Position numbers and translations under genes: made by a program
Notes under the pieces: generated by a model
Told to the model about the DNA's origin: nothing
Databases searched by the model: none
The model's input: the letters and a program-made list of their open reading frames with translations, nothing else
Shown here: positions 15,558-24,033 of the stretch, piece by piece
How positions within the stretch are numbered: the first letter of the stretch is position 1
How the letters are laid out: every line of letters starts with the position of its first letter
From: a virus
IMG/VR virus record: IMGVR_UViG_3300046004_001107
Location: 1 to 60,740 of that record
DNA: 60,740 nucleotides
Strand: one strand, 5' to 3'

Positions 15558-16174
15558 TTTTATTATTTCACCATCTTCCAGTATCTTTAGAAGTAAAAGT
15601 TAATAAATTTGTTGATATTGTTAGTAATTACTATGGATCTGAATTTCGCAATATTCAAGGAGAATATTGGTTTGGTGATAAACTTACTATCAAGTCTTTA
15701 TTTCCATCGTGGATTATTAAAGAATATGATAATAATACGGATAATGTATTAGTTATTCCATTATTTAAAAATTATCTTAGATGGCTGTTTAGTCTTAAAT
15801 ATGGATATGGTGCCCAATTAGATTGGGAAAATATTCGTTGTGGTATGAGTATTGATTATAAACTATTACAAGGTATTGCCGAAAGTTATTTTCCTAGTGC
15901 TGATTTTTCAAGTGATAATTTATCTGATATATTACCAAATATAAGAAGATTTTCTATTCAAGTACAGGGTTCATATTTTGATATAAAAGGAACCAATAAG
16001 GCGATCAAATATGTTTTGACAACTTTATTAAATATGCCTTACTCAACAACTCAAGTCTATACTTCTGCTCCGGGAGTAATAAATATAAAGGCTAATGTTT
16101 TAGATAAACACAAATTATTTTTGTCTGAACATGTTATTCCAGCAGGAATGACTATAGTTTATGAAAGTGTATAA
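15554..16174 (+). CDS. Putative baseplate wedge protein (gp7/tail protein I-like)
   Basis: The 206-residue protein follows gp6 with an ATGA overlap, the position of gp7 in T4 and of tail protein I in simpler myophages. It has the segment IRRFSIQVQGSYFDIKGTNK followed by YVLTTLLNMP, resembling the helix-turn of tail-protein-I-type wedge proteins that bind gp6/J. It is far shorter than T4 gp7 (1032 residues). The assignment comes from position and pattern; a gp8-like role cannot be excluded. Confidence 0.5.
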   Translation: MILLFHHLPVSLEVKVNKFVDIVSNYYGSEFRNIQGEYWFGDKLTIKSLFPSWIIKEYDNNTDNVLVIPLFKNYLRWLFSLKYGYGAQLDWENIRCGMSIDYKLLQGIAESYFPSADFSSDNLSDILPNIRRFSIQVQGSYFDIKGTNKAIKYVLTTLLNMPYSTTQVYTSAPGVINIKANVLDKHKLFLSEHVIPAGMTIVYESV

Positions 16175-16176
16175 GA

Positions 16177-16617
16177 ATGTTTAAAAAGATGATTTCATTG
16201 GCGATGGCTCTAGCCAGCCGTGGTTTAACAAATAATAAAATTGATTTAATCACTAAAAAAATTAGAACAGTTTCTTGTTTTGGTCATGGAGATATTTCTC
16301 CTTGTCATAATTTAAGAAAAAGTAACAATTCTGAATATTTCTATTGTGGTGGATGTGGTTGTGGTGATAATACTAATACTTGGTTAATAAAAGCTGATGG
16401 TGAATATGCTAAATTAGATTATCCCAGTTTAAATTGTCCACTTCAATTGCCTGGGTTTACCAATTATGATCCAAATTCCAATCTTTCTCCAGAAAGAAAA
16501 GAACAAATTGAAAATTTTGACCCTGAATTATTGAATTTAATACAAGTAACTGTTGGTAGATCTGAAGAAAAAGAAAATATAATAGCTGAAGTAAATAAAA
16601 TTATAGAGAATTCATAA
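16177..16617 (+). CDS. Small zinc-ribbon-like protein in the baseplate operon
   Basis: The 146-residue protein starts with a basic helix (MFKKMISLAMALASR) and contains SCFGHGDISPCHNL, then YFYCGGCGCGD, a four-cysteine-plus-histidine pattern like a small zinc ribbon. The C-terminal third is acidic and helical. It lies 2 bases after the wedge gene and ends before the gp13 promoter, so it belongs to the structural operon. Whether it is a virion part or an assembly factor cannot be told. Confidence 0.6.
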   Translation: MFKKMISLAMALASRGLTNNKIDLITKKIRTVSCFGHGDISPCHNLRKSNNSEYFYCGGCGCGDNTNTWLIKADGEYAKLDYPSLNCPLQLPGFTNYDPNSNLSPERKEQIENFDPELLNLIQVTVGRSEEKENIIAEVNKIIENS

Positions 16618-16620
16618 ATA
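16613..16620 (+). promoter_or_regulatory. Late promoter octamer CATAAATA for gp13
   Basis: The octamer overlaps the stop of the previous gene and ends 8 bases before the gp13 ATG, the same spacing as at 9751. No Shine-Dalgarno is present. Confidence 0.5.
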
Positions 16621-16628
16621 TTTGTATA

Positions 16629-17459
16629 ATGGCGAAACCTACTACAAGACAAGAATTTATCAACTATTGTTTTAGATCTCTTGGAGCTCCTGTATTACAG
16701 ATCAATATAGACCCCCAACAAGCCGAAGATAGATTAGATGAAGCCTTAGAATATATGTTTGAACGTCATTTTGACTTCAATCAACGAGCTCTTTACGTAT
16801 ATCCTATTACGGAAGAAGATATTGCTACCAAATCTTTTAATACTACTACTTTTGGAAATGCATTAGGGGCTAAAATAAAAACCAATGAAGATGGTTCTAC
16901 TGGATACTGGCCTGCTGCAACAGATATAAGAACAATAACTAAAGTTTTTACACCAACTAGTCAAGTTGGTGATTATATGTTTGATTTAAGATATCAAATG
17001 ACTTTATTTGATTTCTTTGGTCTTTATAATAGCCAGTCGGCTACTCCATCGGGACCTATGGCAGCATATATGGAAGCTATGAGTTATATTAAGCTAATAA
17101 ATGATGTCTTTAATTATCCCGTATCTTACACATATACCCGTACAACTGATACTTTATTTTTAGATACTGATTATTCATCATTATCAAATGGAAAGTACTT
17201 AATGGTTGAAGCATATGTTCAGATTGATCCATATAAGTATGAAAAAGTTTGGACTGATAGAATATTTAAAAGATATTTTACTGCTCTTTTAAAGAAACAA
17301 TGGGGTCAAAATTTAATTAAATTTGCAGGAGTTCCTTTACCTGGTGGAGCCATGTTAAATGCTGCAGCAATATTAAATGAAGCTGTATCAGAACTTAAAG
17401 AAATTGAACTTACCTTACTAAAAACACAAGAACTACCAGTCGACCCTATGATTGGATAA
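16629..17459 (+). CDS. 13: Neck protein gp13
   Basis: The 276-residue protein matches T4-type gp13. It starts with TTRQEFINYCFRSLGAPV, followed by INIDPQQAEDRLDEALEYMF, which is the family hallmark, and later has KYFTALLKKQWGQNLIKFAG-type helices (seen as RYFTALLKKQWGQNLIKF) and GGAMLNAAAILNEA. In T4, gp13 and gp14 form the neck that seals the filled head and accepts the tail. T4 gp13 has 309 residues. It lies directly upstream of gp14, as in T4. Confidence 0.85.
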   Translation: MAKPTTRQEFINYCFRSLGAPVLQINIDPQQAEDRLDEALEYMFERHFDFNQRALYVYPITEEDIATKSFNTTTFGNALGAKIKTNEDGSTGYWPAATDIRTITKVFTPTSQVGDYMFDLRYQMTLFDFFGLYNSQSATPSGPMAAYMEAMSYIKLINDVFNYPVSYTYTRTTDTLFLDTDYSSLSNGKYLMVEAYVQIDPYKYEKVWTDRIFKRYFTALLKKQWGQNLIKFAGVPLPGGAMLNAAAILNEAVSELKEIELTLLKTQELPVDPMIG

Positions 17460-17461
17460 CC

Positions 17462-18121
17462 ATGGCAACCAATCCTTATTTTTATAATTACGGGAATGAA
17501 CAAAATCTTGTTGAAGATATTACTATTGAAATTATAAAAGCAACCGGACAAGATTGTTTATATATTCCAAGAAAATATTTTAATATAGATAAATTATTTG
17601 GTGAAAATCCTGCATCGTCATTTAGTAAAACTTATACATTGGAAATGTATCTACAATCTTATAAAGGCTTTGAAGGTACTGATATAATTTCTCAATTTGG
17701 TATTGAAATCAAAGATAAAGTTACTTTAGTATTTGCAAGAAAAAGATTTAAAGATGAAATAACGATTAATGATACGTCAATTACAAGACCACGTGAAGGT
17801 GATCTTATATATTTTCCTCTATCAAAATCTTTATTTGAAATTAATTTTGTAGAACATGAAAATCCATTTTATCCATTGGGAAAATTATATTCATATTATA
17901 TAACAGCTGAACTCTTTACATACAGTTATGAAAAGATTGATACTGGTGTTGATGTATTGGATGAAGTTTCTTCTGGTACAAAGCAAATAGATTATGAAAA
18001 TTCTTTACTTGTTTTAAATGGAAGTGGAGATTTTGCTGTAGAAGATGTTATTGAATTATACTATTCATCAAATGATCAACAAACTTTGTTTCCACCAGTT
18101 TATAATATGTTGGAACAATAA
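17462..18121 (+). CDS. 14: Neck protein gp14
   Basis: The 219-residue protein follows gp13 after two bases and matches T4-type gp14 (256 residues). It has an N-terminal NPYFYNYGNEQNLVEDITIE, then GQDCLYIPRKYFNIDKLFGE, and a beta-rich middle containing GDLIYFPLSKSLFEINFVEH. Gp14 builds the neck ring with gp13 and gives the tail its docking surface. It is the last standard neck gene before the inserted 3-kb propeller-protease gene. Confidence 0.85.
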   Translation: MATNPYFYNYGNEQNLVEDITIEIIKATGQDCLYIPRKYFNIDKLFGENPASSFSKTYTLEMYLQSYKGFEGTDIISQFGIEIKDKVTLVFARKRFKDEITINDTSITRPREGDLIYFPLSKSLFEINFVEHENPFYPLGKLYSYYITAELFTYSYEKIDTGVDVLDEVSSGTKQIDYENSLLVLNGSGDFAVEDVIELYYSSNDQQTLFPPVYNMLEQ

Positions 18122-18138
18122 TATAATTAAGGAATATA

Positions 18139-21100
18139 ATGGGAGTAATATACAATTCATTTAAACAAGAGCCTTTTGAGCCAACTCACATAACTGCATG
18201 GGGAAAAATAGGTGGAATTACTAGCTGGGCAACAAGTGTCGCGCCGTCAGTGTCAGATATTGATATTAAATTATCACAGAGACAAAGGTTTTTTGAACCT
18301 TTATTTTCTATGTGGACCAATGGTCCTCGACCTATAACAAATCCTTCAAATCGTAGAACCAATATATCTATTTCTACTGCGTGTTTTAACAATTTAGCAG
18401 TTTTTAATGAAATTGGATATGGTATTGGTAATAAAATATATGGGAATTTGAGTTATTATGAAGTAGATCCTATTTTTCCTTTTCTACCAGAATATTATGA
18501 AATGACTTTAAATGGTAGTGAAATATTTGAAGAAGTTGCTCGTCCAACTATATTTTATCAACAAGATAATTTAAAATATATTAATGAAAATATAATGGCA
18601 TGTGGATCTAATCATGTTTTGGTTATGTATACTAATTTAAACGGTAGTACATTATATGCTTGGGGAAAAAATGGTAGCAAACAATGTAATATTCCAACAA
18701 CTTTAAATGTATCAAATGTTAAAATGGTTACTGCTGGGAATAGACATTCTGTTGCTTTAGAAAATAATGGAAATATAACTGTATGGGGATTAACGTCATC
18801 TGGGCAAAATAATATACCAGTTGGTATAACTGCAGATTATGTTACTAGTGGATTAAATCATATACTTGCTTTAAGTAAAGATGGTACCGTATATGCATGG
18901 GGTGATAACTTTTATGGACAAGCTACTGTACCTTTTGGTTTGACAGGATGTATTGCAATAGGTGCTGGACATAAACACTCTATGGCAATAAGAGAAAATG
19001 GTTCTGTTGTTTGTTGGGGTATGAATGATAATGGTCAATGTAATGTTCCCGTTAGTGTTGGTACAGGTGGATTGCAGATTGCAGGGGGATTAGAACATAC
19101 TGCACTACTAAAAAAAGATGGAACAGTAATATGTTGGGGGAATAATACTTATAGACAAGCAAGTATACCCGGATTTCCTGATTCATTAGCATTATCAAAT
19201 TTTGTTATGGACGAAACTTTAAGAATGTCATATCCAACAGTAGGTGTTCCGGGTTCGACAAAAAAAGTTTTTTGTACAAAATATGGAACTATTGCTTTAT
19301 GTACTGCTAGAAAAACTATAAACGAAATATATTCATCTATATATGAATCTTTTCAAACAAGATCACTAATACCAAATCCTAACTTAGGAGAGCCAAAATA
19401 TGTACCCGGTCCAATGATAGGAAATCAAACAGCAAATATGACTCTATGGGGTATAACTAATTCACAGGCTTTACATGGTCTATCATTTTGGGGTAGGCAT
19501 ATGGGATATAATCCAATTAGACATGATTACTACGAATATCCAAGTGAAATAGTAAATCCCACGGATTCCGTTTTACCAACAGGTATAAACACAGCTTGGT
19601 GGAAAACCAGTGGTGATAAAAAATTAGATAAATGTTGGATTGCTGGGTATCAAAGTACACCTTATACTGTTATTGATGGTATTAGTTATTATATAAAAGC
19701 ATATGACAGTTTTTCTCCTCCAGATTTAAGTGGATGTTCTATCAGAGCAAGATCTTTTGGTAAACCATGGATCAATCCTGTTCCGGATTTAATTAATATT
19801 CAAGTAAATACTCCATTTCCCGCTAGTGCCCAAGGGTTCGAACCAACAGCAGGAAATGTAGGAAGTGATAGATTTGGTACTGCAAGATATCATAGTTTTA
19901 TAAATGGTGTACCAAATAATTGGAATCTTTGGAATTCTGGTTTTTGGACAAATATTTTAATTACCAAAAAACATGCATTGGCAGTTAAACATTTTGCGGG
20001 ACCAAATAATATATTATATAACGTACAGTGGATAAGAAGAGATGGAGTAATAGTTACAAGAACCCTAACTAGAATTCACACATTTGAAGATTGGAGATAT
20101 CCCACCCCAGGTGCTTCAAACGGATCATTAATAGATCCTGTAGATTTGTATTTATATGAATTGGATTCAGAATTAACACAAGATGATTTAAATAATATGA
20201 GTGTTTATAATGTCTGGCCCACAGTGTCTGGGTTTACTGGTGCTAAATTAATTGATACACAAGCATATATCCGTAAAGGTTTTACAGGAGAACGTGATAA
20301 TATTAATTATAATGATGCTAAGTTTATGTCACAAGTTGGTAGAAAAGTATATGCATTAGATGGTCAAGATAGAGTATATTGTAAAAGAATTTCAAAAGTT
20401 ATGGATTTAACAAATCCAACTCAATTCCGATCTTCGTTACCACTTTCCTATGCTAGAAGTGAAATTTTTATATCACATAAATTTTCTTTAATTGAGCCAT
20501 TTCCCCATAATATGGAACCAGATAATATTGCATGTAGTCTACATGTGGGTGATAGTGGAACACCATATTTTATAACTGGATCAGCTGCTAACTTAAATAC
20601 TACAACCGGGGCACAGGCAGAATATTTTGTAGGACAAGGAATTACTGTTGGCAGAACTATGTTTCTAGGAACTTTAGAAATGAATCATATTTTTACAACA
20701 GACTTTACAGATAAATTAAATAATCTATTGTTAACAAGAGGATTGAATATAGAAGAATGTATTAGCCGTGCAGAAATTGATATAGATGGTCCGGGTTTCT
20801 TATGGGCTGTACCAGTTGCTGGTGGAATAACATCTGATGTTGGATTAATTCCAGATTATAGTGGTGCAAATAATTATCTTTCATCTTCGTTATTTTCTTC
20901 TGAACTAAGCCCTTTACAAACTACAAGTTTTTATGGTTCAGCAACAGTTACAAACTGGGATAGTACTAAAAAATTACTAACAGTAAAAGGTGTTACTGGT
21001 AGTGTCGTAACTCCCGGAGGATCTACCGGGTATTCTTTAATAAATACAAATGAAGATAGAAGTAAGACATTATATACTAATTCACATCCATATGTTATTG

Positions 21101-21195
21101 CTTTGAATAATAATTTAGGAACTACTGCCGGAATAAATGATGTTATAGATGATGAAGCAATATTATTTAATATTGATAAAAATGAACCATGCTAA
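18139..21195 (+). CDS. RCC1-type propeller plus trypsin-like protease-domain virion protein
   Basis: The 1018-residue protein lies between gp14 and gp15. Residues about 145-350 hold at least four RCC1/BLIP-II-type repeats with alternating VTAGNRHSVAL, VYAWGDNFYGQ, IGAGHKHSMAI and VVCWGMNDNGQ motifs, forming a beta-propeller. Residues about 600-850 look like a chymotrypsin-fold domain. ILITKKHALAVKHF gives His618 in the place of the family's TAAHC His, DLYLYEL gives Asp669, and VGDSGTPYF gives Ser806 in the GDSGxP motif. A beta-rich tail follows. An AAGGAA ribosome binding site lies 7 bases upstream. Protease activity is inferred from the triad pattern. The position suggests a neck or collar appendage. 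Confidence 0.7.
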   Translation: MGVIYNSFKQEPFEPTHITAWGKIGGITSWATSVAPSVSDIDIKLSQRQRFFEPLFSMWTNGPRPITNPSNRRTNISISTACFNNLAVFNEIGYGIGNKIYGNLSYYEVDPIFPFLPEYYEMTLNGSEIFEEVARPTIFYQQDNLKYINENIMACGSNHVLVMYTNLNGSTLYAWGKNGSKQCNIPTTLNVSNVKMVTAGNRHSVALENNGNITVWGLTSSGQNNIPVGITADYVTSGLNHILALSKDGTVYAWGDNFYGQATVPFGLTGCIAIGAGHKHSMAIRENGSVVCWGMNDNGQCNVPVSVGTGGLQIAGGLEHTALLKKDGTVICWGNNTYRQASIPGFPDSLALSNFVMDETLRMSYPTVGVPGSTKKVFCTKYGTIALCTARKTINEIYSSIYESFQTRSLIPNPNLGEPKYVPGPMIGNQTANMTLWGITNSQALHGLSFWGRHMGYNPIRHDYYEYPSEIVNPTDSVLPTGINTAWWKTSGDKKLDKCWIAGYQSTPYTVIDGISYYIKAYDSFSPPDLSGCSIRARSFGKPWINPVPDLINIQVNTPFPASAQGFEPTAGNVGSDRFGTARYHSFINGVPNNWNLWNSGFWTNILITKKHALAVKHFAGPNNILYNVQWIRRDGVIVTRTLTRIHTFEDWRYPTPGASNGSLIDPVDLYLYELDSELTQDDLNNMSVYNVWPTVSGFTGAKLIDTQAYIRKGFTGERDNINYNDAKFMSQVGRKVYALDGQDRVYCKRISKVMDLTNPTQFRSSLPLSYARSEIFISHKFSLIEPFPHNMEPDNIACSLHVGDSGTPYFITGSAANLNTTTGAQAEYFVGQGITVGRTMFLGTLEMNHIFTTDFTDKLNNLLLTRGLNIEECISRAEIDIDGPGFLWAVPVAGGITSDVGLIPDYSGANNYLSSSLFSSELSPLQTTSFYGSATVTNWDSTKKLLTVKGVTGSVVTPGGSTGYSLINTNEDRSKTLYTNSHPYVIALNNNLGTTAGINDVIDDEAILFNIDKNEPC

Positions 21196-21206
21196 TAGGA
21201 AATTAA

Positions 21207-21890
21207 ATGTTTAATTACTTCTATAATCAAAATTTAAGAAAATTAGTAGTTGGATTTGGATCATTGTTTAGCAATATCAATGTTCAACATGACAATCCTG
21301 AAGATACTGTTTCTCCATTAATAATTCGTGTTCCAATTACATATGCTCCACAAGAAAAATTTATTAGACGCTTGTTAGAAACATCTTCTATTAATGATGG
21401 TACCCGCATTGAAAATCAATTACCTAGATTAAGTTATATGATGTCATCAGTTACACCTGATCCATCTAGAAGAAGAAATAAATCAAATACCAGTAAAACA
21501 ATGGTAGGTTCGCCTGGGAATTGTACTGGGTCTAGTGCAAATTTTATTACAGAAGAAGTTCCAGTTAATGTTTCTTTTTCATTATTTGTCTATACGAGAC
21601 ATTTAGATGATACGTTACAAATTGTAGAACAAATTATTCCATATTTCAATCCAGATCATATTATAACAATTGACATGAATAGTGCACAAAGTGATGTTAG
21701 AATTCCTATAACTATGCTAAGTAATAATATAAGTGAACGATATGATGGTGATTTTGGAAACCGTAGAGTAAATATTTCAAGTTTTAGTTTTGTTGCCAAA
21801 TCATATATCTTTGGTAAGATTGAAACACAGAATGTAATTTCATCTGTAGGTCCTCCAGGAATATCATTTGATTTAAATTGGAATTATTAA
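21207..21890 (+). CDS. 15: Tail sheath stabiliser / tail completion protein gp15
   Basis: The 227-residue protein matches T4-type gp15. It starts with MFNYFYNQNLRKLVVGFGSL and continues with the conserved RVPITYAPQEKFIRRLLE, then LPRLSYMM and a beta C-terminal half. In T4, gp15 caps the tail and stabilises the contracted or extended sheath end, contacting gp3 and gp18. T4 gp15 has 272 residues. TAGGAAA lies upstream as ribosome binding site. It returns to T4 order after the inserted propeller gene. Confidence 0.85.
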   Translation: MFNYFYNQNLRKLVVGFGSLFSNINVQHDNPEDTVSPLIIRVPITYAPQEKFIRRLLETSSINDGTRIENQLPRLSYMMSSVTPDPSRRRNKSNTSKTMVGSPGNCTGSSANFITEEVPVNVSFSLFVYTRHLDDTLQIVEQIIPYFNPDHIITIDMNSAQSDVRIPITMLSNNISERYDGDFGNRRVNISSFSFVAKSYIFGKIETQNVISSVGPPGISFDLNWNY

Positions 21891-21908
21891 TAATATTGAT
21901 TGAGTGAT

Positions 21909-22355
21909 ATGAATATAAATAAAAATCTGTCTAATTTTTTTAATGTTTCCGAACCTCAGGAAAAACCAATAGTAGAAAAAAATACTACTGGTGGTACTTT
22001 TGATAATAACAATTTTCAAAAGGATTATGAATTAGCACAGTCCAATTATAAAGATTTATTAGGTTCGGGTACTATAGCACTTGAAAGTGCTCTTAAAGTT
22101 GCAACTGAATCAGATTCTCCACGAGCATTTGAAGTTGTTGCAATTTTACTTAAAACTATGTCTGATTTAAATAACAATATGTTAGATATACATAAAAAAG
22201 CTAAAGATACTACTTCACAAAAAGTTCAATTGAATCAAACCAATAATTCAGTATTTGTTGGTTCTACAAAAGATCTTCAAAATTTATTAAATAAAGATCG
22301 TAGTACTGAAAAACTTATAGAAGCTGAAATAGTAAATAAAGATGAGCTTAAATAA
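21909..22355 (+). CDS. 16: Small terminase subunit gp16
   Basis: The 148-residue product from the ATG at 21909 (a TTG three codons upstream is an alternative) matches T4-type gp16. A disordered N-terminus is followed by QKDYELAQSNYKDLLGSGTI and DSPRAFEVVAILLKTMSDLN, the central coiled-coil that oligomerises into the packaging regulator ring. It recognises concatemeric DNA and stimulates gp17. The last 14 bases overlap the start of gp17, as expected for a coupled terminase pair. Confidence 0.75.
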   Translation: MNINKNLSNFFNVSEPQEKPIVEKNTTGGTFDNNNFQKDYELAQSNYKDLLGSGTIALESALKVATESDSPRAFEVVAILLKTMSDLNNNMLDIHKKAKDTTSQKVQLNQTNNSVFVGSTKDLQNLLNKDRSTEKLIEAEIVNKDELK

Positions 22356-23997
22356 TAAAAATCAAGGGTATAGAAATAACCCAAAACTAAAACCTCCTGG
22401 TATAGAATTACAATATACTAAAGAGCAATTAGATGAATATATAAAGTGTGCTAAAGACCCTGTATATTTTTGTACCAAATATGTAAAAGTCAAAACACTT
22501 GATAAAGGTATTATGCCTTTTAAGTTATATGATTACCAGGAAAAATTTGTTCAATCCATTCATGATAATAGATTCACTATCTCTAAATGGCCTCGCCAGT
22601 CCGGTAAATCAACTTCAGTTATTGGTTATATTGCTCATTACGTTACATTTAATCAATCTGTCAGTTGTGCTATTCTTGCCAATAAATTGAAGACAGCAAA
22701 AGATGAATTATTTGCCAAACTTCAATTAGCATATGAAAATCTACCACATTTTCTACAACAGGGAGTAGTAGAATGGAATAAGACGAGTTTTAAATTAGAA
22801 AACGGGTCTAGAGTGGTTTGTGATGCAACATCGTCCTCAGCGATCCGTGGTGGCTCGTATAACCTATTGTTGTTAGATGAGTATGCCTTCTTACCGTCAC
22901 ATATTGCAGAAGAATTCTATTCTTCAACCTATCCGACCATTTCAGCTGGTTTAACTACCAAATTAATAATTGTTTCTACTCCAAATGGTATGAACCATTT
23001 TCATAAACTTTGGGTAGATGCTAACCGCCCAGCTGGTCATAAACTTAAAAATAGATTTGTACCTATTGAAGTTGATTGGACTCAGGTTCCCATTACTCCA
23101 GGTGGACCACGAAGAAATGCTGAATGGGCAGAAGAGCAGATTGCAAACACAAGCCAAGAACAGTTTAACCAGGAATATGGTTGTAGTTTCTTGGGATCTT
23201 CTAATACTTTAATCTCATCAACAAAATTAAATTTATTAGCAGCAGAAGAATTTTTATCTGAAAATGCAGAAGGTTTACGAATTTTTGAAGAACCTATAAA
23301 AGATAAAATATACTTTTTACAAGCAGATGTATCAAGAGGACAGGGTGCTGATTATTCTGCATTTTCAGTTATAGAAGGGTCTGAGAGTCCTTATAAAGTT
23401 GTTGCCACATATAAAAATAATACCATTAGTCCTTTTAATTTTCCTCAATTAATAAAATCTGCTGGTGAAAAATATAACAATGCTTATGTATTGATTGAAA
23501 CCAATGATTTGGGAGCCCAAGTTTCTCATGTACTGTACAATGAACTTGGCTATGAAAATTTACTTATGACAAAAGTTATGGGTAGAAAAGGTCAGGTTCT
23601 ATCTCAAGGATTTGGGGGAGTTGGAAAAAATGAAATGGGAATTCGCACCACAGCACAAACCAAAAAGCTCGGATGTGCAATATTAAAACGTTTGGTAGAA
23701 GAAGATAAACTTTTATTAAATGATGATAGAATTATTCAAGAATTGATGTCATTTATTTCTCGATCTAATACATATAAAGCAGAAGAAGGTCAACATGATG
23801 ATTTGGTTATGACCTTAGTCTTCTTTTCTTGGCTATCTAGACAGGAATATTATAACGATTTGATTGAAAGTGCTAAATTTTCCTATGCTAAACCTGAAAA
23901 TGTAAATGACGATAATGTGCTTTTTATGGAAAATAGTGAGCGTGCAGATGATAAAGAACAATTTTCAGATGGTGAGGTAATTTGGTATCCTATTTAA
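22342..23997 (+). CDS. 17: Large terminase subunit gp17
   Basis: The 551-residue protein is the packaging motor. The N-terminal ATPase has a Walker A variant WPRQSGKST (Lys89) and Walker B LLLLDEYAF (Asp179, Glu180). The C-terminal RNase-H-like nuclease begins with LQADVSRGQGADYSAFSVI (Asp329), then ETNDLG and QHDDLVMTL carry further acidic residues. Gp17 cuts concatemers and drives DNA through the portal gp20. Length is close to T4 gp17 (610). Gene order 16-17-18-19-20 is kept. Confidence 0.97.
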   Translation: MSLNNKNQGYRNNPKLKPPGIELQYTKEQLDEYIKCAKDPVYFCTKYVKVKTLDKGIMPFKLYDYQEKFVQSIHDNRFTISKWPRQSGKSTSVIGYIAHYVTFNQSVSCAILANKLKTAKDELFAKLQLAYENLPHFLQQGVVEWNKTSFKLENGSRVVCDATSSSAIRGGSYNLLLLDEYAFLPSHIAEEFYSSTYPTISAGLTTKLIIVSTPNGMNHFHKLWVDANRPAGHKLKNRFVPIEVDWTQVPITPGGPRRNAEWAEEQIANTSQEQFNQEYGCSFLGSSNTLISSTKLNLLAAEEFLSENAEGLRIFEEPIKDKIYFLQADVSRGQGADYSAFSVIEGSESPYKVVATYKNNTISPFNFPQLIKSAGEKYNNAYVLIETNDLGAQVSHVLYNELGYENLLMTKVMGRKGQVLSQGFGGVGKNEMGIRTTAQTKKLGCAILKRLVEEDKLLLNDDRIIQELMSFISRSNTYKAEEGQHDDLVMTLVFFSWLSRQEYYNDLIESAKFSYAKPENVNDDNVLFMENSERADDKEQFSDGEVIWYPI

Positions 23998-24003
23998 AAA
24001 AAG

Positions 24004-24011
24004 TATAAATA
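24004..24011 (+). promoter_or_regulatory. T4-type late promoter octamer TATAAATA for gp18
   Basis: An exact octamer lies 22 bases before the tail sheath ATG, with AAGG in the leader. T4 gene 18 also has a late promoter. Confidence 0.65.
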
Positions 24012-24033
24012 TTTCTAATAGATAAGGTACCCT

